Origin: Isochrysis galbana
Lineage: Eukaryota > Haptophyta > Isochrysidales > Isochrysidaceae
DNA: 64,000 bases
NCBI GenBank assembly: GCA_018136815.1
Contig: CM030931.1
Coordinates: 4,284,148 to 4,348,147, forward strand
Reading direction: 5' to 3'
Shown one piece after another: positions 49,077 to 58,900 of this stretch; position 1 is the first letter of the stretch; every line of letters starts with the position of its first letter. The position numbers were made by a program, and so were the translations under genes. The notes under the pieces were generated by a model. It was not told the DNA's origin, ran no database searches, and saw nothing but the letters and a program-made list of their open reading frames with translations.

Positions 49077-50213
49077 TGTCGCATTCATCCTAGATGATGC
49101 GATTTCCAGGCTCTTATTTCCAGGTCCTTCGCCGTGCGGCCACACGGTGAAGCTCAGGTACATCTAGGTTGGTAGGGTTCGTCCCTAGCGATCTAGAATT
49201 CGAGTTCTTGTTTCGTTCCTTCTAGCCTGTTTGTCAGGTCTAGATTCCAGGTTTCCTCCTTTCGGGTAATCTTGACCCAAAGGAGCCAGGTCGCCTGTCA
49301 CTCGCTGCGCGCTTGTCTCAGGCTCTCGAGTTACCTTGTGAAGGCTTGTTTAGCTTCTTGCAAGGCTTGTCGTTTCTTGTTGGGTTCCGGTTCTTTCTTG
49401 GGACTTGCTAACTTTCGTTGTCGTCCAGGCCTGTTCGTCGTAGGTTTTGTTTAGCCTGGTTAGGGTTTCGTTGTCTTCTGGCGTTCGCGTTGGCGTTCGG
49501 AAATTTCCTCTCACATTCCCTAGGTCCGCTACCCTTGGCTTGTAGGTCCTTGCTTCTTTCTTCTCGGTCAAGGTTTTGGCGAGCGAGTCGGTTGCTCTAT
49601 CCGCTCGAGAGATTTGAGGTTTAATTTGCCATCTCCCCTTGGAGATCGGTGTAGGTTCGCTTCCTAGGTGAGGGAATCTTTCCCCTTGATGCAAGTTACA
49701 TGCAAGCCTTGGCCCCTTTGGTGTTTCTTCCCCTTGGTTGCTACTCAGGGTTGTTCGTTAGAAGCGTCTAGAAGGTTCACGCTCAACGGCAAGATTTATT
49801 CGGTCGTGAAGACATCTCGTTGCGATCTGTATCCAAAGTGATCGCCGTGGTCGCGCGACATGACGCTCCCCTTCGGACTCTCCGCTACGTGGGGAAGTTA
49901 CAACGGAGACACGCTCCGGCCGTCGCTGCGGAGTCTCTCTCTCTCTCTCGCTCTCTCTCTCCGTCTCTCGCGACGTGTTTGAGTTATCGGTGATTTGGGG
50001 TCGCGGTTGCTTGATAATTTGCTTTGTTTGGGTGAATGATTCCGGTGTGTTCGTGAGTCGGTGTATCCTGTTGTTCTCAGCTCCGTTGTCCGTCGTTGTT
50101 CGCTGCGTCGCTGCACTCAAGCAGCTTAGGCTCCCTCCCTGAGGGAAGAGTTCTTTGTAGGTCTAACAATCTCTTACAACCCAACACACTAGGGCCGCTA
50201 GGAGCGCCTCGCC
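49077..50213 (+). repeat. 5' LTR (minimum extent)
   Basis: Matches 61008-62127 from TGTCGCATTC to GGAGCGCCTCGCC, where the other copy meets the gap, so the real LTR may be longer. It includes (CT)n around 49935-49965. No TATA box or primer binding site could be fixed, because the 3' boundary is unknown. Confidence 0.85.
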
Positions 50214-50260
50214 GCCCCACAGCCCTTCGTTCGCCGTTCGTTCCCCGTCCAGACACCCAA

Positions 50261-52978
50261 ATGGGGTTGCCCGACCCAGTCCAGAATTTCATTCACCCGA
50301 CTCCCGGTGGGGAGGAGGGACAAAGCGCCGCGCTAGCCGCCGGTGCCGCTCGCGACGGAGTGGCTCAGAGCCCTCCGGCTCCGCTCGACTCGACAAGCAC
50401 GAAATCGAAGCTTGCGTCCTCGGCCGCAGAGGAGGAACCCCTCAGGGAACCTTCTCTGCCCGCTGCAGCTTTTGCTCCCGTGGGATGTCCGAGTGATCCC
50501 ACGGCTTCTGAGGCTACACCAATGGCACCCATCACCCCGGCTGCTATCTCCACGACTGGCTCCGATCAGCTCGTGGCGGATGGCGAGGATTTGTCCGCTT
50601 CCTTCGGCACCCACCGGGTGCAATCACAGCGGGCCATGATGGAGCATGACCCTCTCCCGCATGAGGCCAACTTCAGCGTCGCTGAGTTGGCCAATGAGGT
50701 GGAGGAGGGTCCCCTCCCTCTGATTCAGTTTGACCCCCCTCCTCACCTTCGAGATGATGAGTCTGAGGTCGGTGAAGGGGAGGGGATCAGCTTCCGAAGC
50801 CCCGCTTACCGGGACTATGCCCCGCCGTCATCAAAAGGGGTCCTTGATCAAGAGATCGCCCCGATCGAGACGGCCGCGGCGCGTCAGGATGCGGAAATGG
50901 CAAGGCTTCAGGCGGAGACCAACACCCTAAAAGGGGCTGTGGAGCGCCTACATTCATCCCTTGCCGCGGCAGAGGCGAGGGAGGGGCTTCTCCGGGATCA
51001 AGTTGAAGCAGGGTTCAAAGCCCTGACTCAGCTACTCCAAGCCCGCCAAGAGCCCGCTTCAAGTCCGTCCATGGATCGGACCGAGGCGGCTGCGGATTCT
51101 GCTAGGCCGGTTCAGAGGGAACCACCCATGGGCGAGCCTCCTGCTCTAGACCCAAAGGGCCACGCCTCTCCGGCTTCTAGGGTTCCACGGTCGGCGTACC
51201 CGACCTCCAAATCGGAACCCCGCCGCCAGGATCAGAGCCCTCACCGGGGCCCGACCCCGGTGGTGCCGTTCCGCCACCCTCGCGACCCCTGCCTTGCGGT
51301 GGGGATGGATGAGCGAGAGGCAGTTGTAAGCGAGTGGAAAAATCTCCTCGCCCTGCCCTCACGCGATCTGGCCGCCCTTTACCGCGACTCCGACGAGCAT
51401 GAGCTCATCCATACCATTTTGAAGAGCAACCTCTCCCTGGCGGGCAACGTTTGGCATTGCCGAATTTTCATGGAGGAGGACCACTTGCTCAAATGGGTGC
51501 GTAGCCGCTTCTCAGCAGAGCAAACCCTTCACCATCAGGTCAGGATGGGCAAAGAGCTTTCGGAGCTCCGCTTCCCAAAGGCCCTCGCCTCCGATAACGT
51601 TCAAACCGCGGCGACAGCCTGGAACGAATTTCGGCTAACTCTCATCAAGCCGTTGGAGCGGGCACTAGCGCTCGGCTGCGATCATCGCGAAATATTTACC
51701 TCCCTCCTCGCGGCAGCCGGAGCCAATTCCAGCGGCAATTCTCGCATCTTCGCCTTCCTCCTCGATCTAGTGGAGGACCGGGCCCTCGCTCTCAATCCTG
51801 TCCTCGCTGCTGACGTCCTTCTTCGCAAATGCGACGGGACCTTCGCAAACGGGGCCGATGGTTTCGCGAAAGACTCGGCGTCGATGGAGTGGGACCGCAT
51901 GAGGGAGCGCGAGGCCGGCGCTGATCTATGTGAGCTCAGCAAGAATTTGGTTCGCGCCTACATCCGCAAGCTTGGCGATTCCGCGGTTGACTCCACCAAC
52001 GTGTGGGATCATCCAAACATGGCCCATGAGATCAACCAGAGGTTCGAGGAAATCATTCGGAACGATAAGGTTGATCCTCAGCGCGGCGTCGACAATGCTA
52101 TTAAATTTGCGGAGGTGCTCGCGGAGACTCGTTTCCGCGTAGAGAACCACGAGCTAGGTCGGTCGGCGCTCTCGTGCGTCAACCTCTGCCAACGGTACCT
52201 CAGCCCTTACGAGCAGGCCCGGGTGAAGCGTCATCAATCCCGACCCTCGACGAAGCAAACCGTGGCTAGCGTACGCACTAAGGCCTCAGGCGAGGCAAAG
52301 AACGAGACTTCCTCGTCCCAGAAGACCGCTTCGACCACGGACATGGTCGCCGCCGTGCAGGCAGCCGTCCAAGCCACCGTGGCTGAAGCTCTTCGCGGAC
52401 AGGGACACTCGCCTGCTTCGAAGCCTGATTATCGGGCTGCTGCACCGCCGGCAAGTTACCACTCCAACTCACCGTTGCCGGCTATACTGACCGATCCACC
52501 CGGTCGAAAGGGAGGCTCGTCTCGGCCGCCCAGCCGTCGCTGCGATCCGCCGGCGAACGGCCAAGGGCTACCGCCTGACTTGGGCGTATCCCGGTGGACG
52601 CCCGAGCTTTGGAATCGGGCCCGAGCCCGCTTCTGGGCCGTAGCAGGCTATGCCAAGCACCCAAGGGTCTCGGCGGCGCTAGCAAAGTGCCGACCGGCCG
52701 ATAATTCAATGGAAACTCCACGGACGGACGATATCAATAGGGGAATCACCGAATGGACGAACGAAAACGGCTGTGCCTTCTGCGCTTTCCGACCTCAAGC
52801 TCCTCCTGGCACTCCAGCCAGCGAAGCCTGGAAATATGGCACGGGAGACGGTGCTCACAACCCCGTCATCTGTCAGCCATATATCCGCTTTCTGTGTGAG
52901 GCTGGCTGCGGAGAGTGCGGATCGGACGAGCACATTCATAAGCTTCTTCGCTCGATGGTCCGGGTTAAGCCTCAGTAG
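50261..52978 (+). CDS. gag: Retrotransposon Gag polyprotein
   Basis: 905 residues from ATG 50261 (MGLPDPVQNF). The frame is open upstream to 50096, but that part lies in or beside the LTR. Residues 1-370 are Ser/Pro-rich with a short coil (AEMARLQAETNTLKGAVERL by translation near 50900). Residues about 400-660 are the helical capsid-like region (ELIHTILKSNLSLAGNVWHC; FTSLLAAAGANSSGNSRIFA). The C-terminus is Cys/His-rich (NGCAFCAF and CEAGCGECGSDEHIH), a probable zinc-binding nucleocapsid. It ends in TAG in frame with pol. Confidence 0.85.
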   Translation: MGLPDPVQNFIHPTPGGEEGQSAALAAGAARDGVAQSPPAPLDSTSTKSKLASSAAEEEPLREPSLPAAAFAPVGCPSDPTASEATPMAPITPAAISTTGSDQLVADGEDLSASFGTHRVQSQRAMMEHDPLPHEANFSVAELANEVEEGPLPLIQFDPPPHLRDDESEVGEGEGISFRSPAYRDYAPPSSKGVLDQEIAPIETAAARQDAEMARLQAETNTLKGAVERLHSSLAAAEAREGLLRDQVEAGFKALTQLLQARQEPASSPSMDRTEAAADSARPVQREPPMGEPPALDPKGHASPASRVPRSAYPTSKSEPRRQDQSPHRGPTPVVPFRHPRDPCLAVGMDEREAVVSEWKNLLALPSRDLAALYRDSDEHELIHTILKSNLSLAGNVWHCRIFMEEDHLLKWVRSRFSAEQTLHHQVRMGKELSELRFPKALASDNVQTAATAWNEFRLTLIKPLERALALGCDHREIFTSLLAAAGANSSGNSRIFAFLLDLVEDRALALNPVLAADVLLRKCDGTFANGADGFAKDSASMEWDRMREREAGADLCELSKNLVRAYIRKLGDSAVDSTNVWDHPNMAHEINQRFEEIIRNDKVDPQRGVDNAIKFAEVLAETRFRVENHELGRSALSCVNLCQRYLSPYEQARVKRHQSRPSTKQTVASVRTKASGEAKNETSSSQKTASTTDMVAAVQAAVQATVAEALRGQGHSPASKPDYRAAAPPASYHSNSPLPAILTDPPGRKGGSSRPPSRRCDPPANGQGLPPDLGVSRWTPELWNRARARFWAVAGYAKHPRVSAALAKCRPADNSMETPRTDDINRGITEWTNENGCAFCAFRPQAPPGTPASEAWKYGTGDGAHNPVICQPYIRFLCEAGCGECGSDEHIHKLLRSMVRVKPQ
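52976..52978 (+). other. In-frame UAG between gag and pol, candidate readthrough stop
   Basis: Gag ends CCT CAG TAG; the same frame stays open through GGG TCC GGC GGG GTC for 165 nt to the first pol ATG and then for the whole pol. A UAG followed by G and G/C-rich sequence resembles the gammaretroviral readthrough set-up. G-run/C-run pairs just downstream could form a stem. Confidence 0.65.
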
Positions 52979-55900
52979 GGGTCCGGCGGGGTCCCCGTCC
53001 TTCAAACCCTGGCGGAGAACATCGCGGGCGGTGGGCCTGAACGCCACCACCACCATCCCGATCCGATCCCTACGCCGCTTGGGGAGAAGAGCTGTCGACG
53101 CGGCGATTCTCCCCCTGTCTCTAGCTCTATTCAGTCCTCGACGGTGGGAGCCGCCTCGCCGGCTGAAGCCCCCGCCGAACGGCTATCTCGGAAGCCGGAG
53201 TCGACACTTGACCCGGGCTCCTGGAAACAGGTTTGCCCCGGAGATCGTCGCGACCCGACTCTCCGAAATTCGTGTACGTCTACAAGTTCTTCTATTACTT
53301 CGCACGCTATTAGGATGTTAGGGGCTGATTCTCGCACGCTGCCCCTCTTGGAGTCTGTTTCTACGGATACTATGCTGTCATCGGTTCCTTCTAACTCTCC
53401 TAGGTCTTTCGACGCATCTTCATCCCTGGATTCACCCCCCGACGGCCCTGCCCAAGGGGGTGGGCTAGGTAGATTCGACGCGTCTTCGGTCTCTTCGTTT
53501 CGTAAACGAACAGTTGTGAAGCCCTCGAGGGCTGTCGACTCGGTATCATCTTCTGCTCTAGGTTCTATGGATAGGTCCGACGTGGCCGCTGCCGCGTACG
53601 AAAACGTTGTTGCTGCTTTACCTGTTTCTGCTCTTTCCCGGCGGGACCCCTCTGGAGACCTCTCTCCCAAGGGCCATAGCCGGAGCCGCTCTGCGGACGA
53701 ATCGTCGTTGTCTACCGTAGGTTCTCGTGCTGTTGAGGCGGAGACTAGTGTCTCCTCTTCACCTCTCTCCCCGGTTCGTTATATTTCTCCGTCATCGTGT
53801 TCATTCTCTCGTCTCGAAGTTGCACCTGTTCTCGTTTCTGACCTGGTTCCCGACCCGGAAGGGTCGGCTTCCGGGGTCGATGAAGTTGAAGGTTCCAAGG
53901 GAGCTGCGGCTTTCCGCGCTCACGCCGTGGTCACTCCAGCCTCGGGAGACGCAGGGGCCGTCGATTACGATCCCACGTCGCGCACCACATGGACGCCGGC
54001 GTCTCCTCTTTCTCTCGGCTCTCCGGAGGATCCCCATTCCAGGGATCGCCCGCCGGGGCCAACCCCCTTCAGGTCTAGCCCACCGAAACTTGAGGGCGAC
54101 GACCCCCTCCCCCTGAATTCTACTGCCGAGGCCATCCACCGGATCGCCGTGGTTGGTTGTTCCTCGGCCGCCAAGTCTACTGAAGCTGCCCGCGCCCCTA
54201 CGCGCGAGCTTCAAATGTTAGCCGCCTCCCGTGCCCGGGCTAGCGGTTCCTCCGTCATCTTGCCCCGCCATCTCGCCGAAGCTGCTCTAGCCTTGCGGCG
54301 GCCGGACGCGAGCACTCATGCATCGCCCTCTGCCGTGTTGCCGACGCATTTTGACGAGCTTTGCGCTGAGTTGGCAGCGATCCACGACGCCGTGACGTTC
54401 GACGCGGCCGAGGGGATTCCTCCACCCCGCGTTCTAGTCGTCGGTGAAGCTAGCGGGGTCGTGTCTTCGATGTTCCTACTTGCCGGAGCGCACGTCGCGA
54501 CGTGCGATCTACGACCGTCGGAGATCGACTACATTCCCCACTTCTGCGGAGATGCTCTTCACATTCAAAATCTCGGTTGGGACCTCGTGGTCGCGCATCC
54601 GCCGTGCACGTATTTGTCGGCGGTGAGTTGCCAGTGGCTCGATCGGGAACCGGGACGTCGCCAGGCTCTCGAATCCGCCGCTAGAGTCTTCCTCGCCATG
54701 GCAAGCGCCGACGCGCCTTTCGTTGCCGTCGAAAATCCTCGAATGCACGCGGAAGCCTCTGCCTTAGTCGGGGGGTTGCGACCGCGGCAGTTTGTGCAGC
54801 CGTGGCAGCACGGCACGGGCCATCAAAAGGCAACTGGCCTGTACCTGACGGCTTCACTCCCGCCCCTGCAGCCTTCGAAGATTGTCGAGGGACGTCTATC
54901 CGCGATGGCGGATCTATCGCCGTCGCCTCACCGTGGCGCCCTTCGCAGCCGCACCTATGTGGGCATTGCCGGTGCAATGGCGGCCCAGTGGATGCCGGTC
55001 TTGCGCCGTTATGCGCGCAAAGCCAAGGCGTCGCGTTCGCTCAACTTCACGGTGGACTGGGCAATTTCCCAAGCAGCTGCCAGCTTGAGAGAACGCCCCT
55101 CGCTTTGTTCGACCGGCTTCGAACTGGCTGAGCCGAGGACGGCTCTGGCTCGTTTCATGGAGGGGAGAGGCGAAGCAGCTTCTAGCTCTCACCTCACGCC
55201 TCCCAGCGGTTCGCCAGTGTCTGATTCGGTTGTCGTGATCCCGGACGCAGGCCCCGTTGCCGATGCTTCTCGCCTGCTTCATCAGGAGGACTCGGAAACA
55301 AACGTATCGCAAGACGAGGCCGAGGCGGAAGGAGACCGCTTCCTGCCGTGGGAGTGGCCCATAGAGGACCGCTCTACAACGCCAGGCCCTCCAAACACGG
55401 TGAAGAAGCGCCGCAGCAAGTGGCAGGTCTTCGACCGTGATGTAATTTCGGGGGTCCATCGGTGGCAGGATGTCACGCCTTCCATCGCCCAAGAAATCGC
55501 TGAGCAAGCGGCAGCTGCGGAGCCGTCGGAACCTCCCATCTTGTCTCGACTGGGCTCTCAAGGCATCAATGCACTATCTCCGAGCGCCTCCTTCACGGCT
55601 GGCGACGAGGGAGTGGCCGAACTGACCAATTCGTTCGTAGCCGAAAGGCCACTCGAAACCTGGGATGTCGGGCCCGACTCGGGAGAAGATGATACGCCCG
55701 AGATGCCAGAACACCGGAGCATGCAGACCCTCGAGACCAAGCCCTCCGACGCCGCCGAAGGAGAGGGTACTCCACGGGCACTGTGTTGCGATGGGGCTGC
55801 CGCTAGGGGTCTCAGTGCGGCTGGTTTTTCCGAGTTGTCGAAGCTTCCGAAGACAGACTTGCAGAAGTCCCTGGAGAAGGAATGGTCACGCCAAATGGAT

Positions 55901-58900
55901 CAACCTCGGCATCCGACGGACCGTCGAGGGCTAGGCTATGATGGCGTGCCTAACCCCTCTAATTCAGCAAAGGCATCCCCATACTCTTCAATACCATTCG
56001 TGCCGCAGACGGTAGCCGCCGCTATCGAGCGAGTGCCCCACGTCGATGAATCTTCTCCGTCCAGGCCAGCCTCCAATCCAACCACCCCGTCACCCGGAGC
56101 CGGAACCTCGCTTCCAGTAGAATCTATCGCGGACACGCCGCCCCCGCTCTACCCTCGTCACTGCCTCTATGTCCGCGATCTCGTGGTCTGCCGTGCCGAT
56201 GGCGACCGCGCAGCTCAAGGGTTCGTTCTCCCGGACGTTGCCCTCACGGTGAACAGCACCCTGGCTGACACTGGAGCGGGCCCGTCAGTAATCACCACTG
56301 CCCTGCTTGATCGACTACCTGAAGACGCCTGCGTCGAACGCGTATCGGACGCTACCGTCCCCAACCTACATGGGCCGGACGGCCTTCCTCTCATCACTAG
56401 GGGCTGGGCTAGCCTCGTCTTCTCCTTGTCCGGTCGCCTCTTCCGTCATTCGTTCGCGGTCATCGAAGGAAACGCGATGCTTCTGCTCGGGAACGATTTT
56501 TTGGCCGCCCACTCCGCTACCATTTCTCTCGACGCCGCGAGCTCGGAGGGAAGCCTCCGCCTCCGTCCTGCCTCTGGCGATGCAGAAGACTCTTCAAGAG
56601 TCCTTTCCGAATGTGTAGTCAGAGTTTCCACGGCGCCACCCCCAGTCGCGGACTCCGGCTTCGTCGGAGCTATCTCGATGTCACCCGGTCAACCGCTGAC
56701 TGTCGACTTTCTGGAGAGGTCGACGGCAACACGAGAGATCCCGGCTGGATCGGAGGGTGAGGCTGCTGCTGATGCTAGGCAGCCACTCTATACACCTCTC
56801 TTTGAGTCAGCCGACGAGTTTGCGGCCAAAGCTCCGGCGTCTACCTCGTCCGAATATCTTCTCTACACGGAGCAAGCGGTGACGATTCCTGCCTTCCACC
56901 GCGCAACCATCTGGGTCAGGGTTCCGCTGGCTCTCCGAGATCATTCGGACTGCGCGATGCTGGTCGACCGCCTACCAATTCGCGAGGCTCTCGATTCGTC
57001 CTCTCTCGTAATGCCCACGGTGGTCACGCCCACGGACGATCACCGCATCGCGGTGACGATCGTCCACACCGGAGTCGATGCGCTGACCCTGCCGTCTCTG
57101 CATCCGATAGCTTCGCTCCAGGTGCGTTTCAAGTTGCACCGGGGCTGGACTCCGACTGGAAGCGAGGGGGATGGTGACCCTGTCACCGCGCTGAGCGAGG
57201 AGCAACGATCTCTACTCGACTCAGCCACCATCGATCCGGACCGGCTTCTTTCCGACGATCAACGAGAAGAAGTACGCCAACTCTTGGCCCGGCGCATCAA
57301 AGCTTTCGCGTTGCACCCGGGGGCTCCAAACCATACGCACGTTCTCGAGGTGGAGTTGCCACTCAACCCCGGCGCTGTTCCTCACCGGCATGCTCCGTCT
57401 AGAGTGGGCCGCGCAGGCGAGCTCATCATAGAAGAGGAGGTAGCCAAGATGGAAGCCGCCGGCATTATTCGCAAGTCAAATTCGGCTTGGGCTTCCCGAG
57501 TAGTCCTGGTCAGCAAGAAAGATGGCTCCGTTCGATTCTGCGTGGACTACCGCGACACTAACGCCAAGCTACGCGTCGAGGATAGCCCTCTACCCCTCAT
57601 TGTAGAGGCTATTGATAGGCTAGCGTCCGGCCAAGGGCCGCTCAGTTCTCTCTTTTTATGTACTCTCGATTTAGCCTCTGGTTTTTGGGGCATCCCGATC
57701 AAAGAATCGCACAAACATATCACCGCTTTCACTACCCACCGCGGCAAATACGAGTTCAACTTTCTACCGTTCGGCATCCAATCAGGTCCCTCCTACATGT
57801 GCCGCTTGATGGACATCGTTCTCGGTGCGCTAGCGTGGGAGATCTGCATGCCTTACCTCGATGATGTGGGCATCTGGTCAACGGGCGTGGGTCCTTCCGA
57901 AGAGGCCAGGGCACAGGCTTCGTTCGAGCAAATGCTTCACCGGCTAGACCTAGTTCTCGAGCGGCTAGAGTGGGCCGGCCTGACCTGCAAGATGTCCAAG
58001 TGTGTCTTCTTTGCCACCTCTACGGAGTACCTCGGTCACGTTGTCTCGAGGGAAGGTCTCAAGATGGACCCGAAGAAGGTCGCAGCTGTCGCCGACATCG
58101 ACCCGTCATCCATCAACTCCTTGGAAGCGGTTCGATCTTTCCTCGGCCTTTGCTCCTACTATCGTCGATTCATTCGCCAATTCGCCGCTAAGGCTGCTCC
58201 CCTCACTGCTCTCACGCGGAAGGGCTGCGACGTGGCAAAGGAGTCCCAGTCCGAGGAGTGTCGCCGAGCTATCCAAGAGCTCAAGACAGCGATCACCTCG
58301 GAGCCCGTCTTGACTCCACCCAGGGATGATCGGCCCTTCATCGTCAAGACCGATGGGGCTAGCAAGTTGGGTATCGCCGGCATCCTCTCGCAGCTAGGAG
58401 ACGATAACCGTGAACGAGTCGTTGGGTATTACGCTCGCAGTCTCACCTCGGCCGAACGCCATTGGACGGTGACCGAGATTGAGCTCTTGGCTGCCCTGGA
58501 ATCAATCCGAAATTGGCGACCCTACCTTTGGGGGCGTCGGTTCAAGTTAGTCGTCGACCACTCCGCGCTGCGATGGCTGCATACCATGAAGGATCAAGTA
58601 GCCGGTGGGCCAGCCTCTCGGCTGACTCGGTGGGCTCTCAAGTTGGCTGAGTACCGGTTCGATGTCGAACATAAACCAGGAGCTGTTCATCAGGATGCTG
58701 ACGGGCTGTCCCGGCTAGCATCCCTGGAGCCGGAACACGAAGACGAACCACTCGCCGGCCCAGCGTCGTTAGCGGTACGTGAGCCTGGCTCAGAGTCTCT
58801 AGCCGAGCATGAACGGTCTCATCCGGTGGCTGCCATCACGCGCTCCGTAGCTACGGCGCGAGGGCTTCAAGCCTTGGACCGATCTCGTCGTCGAGCCTCC

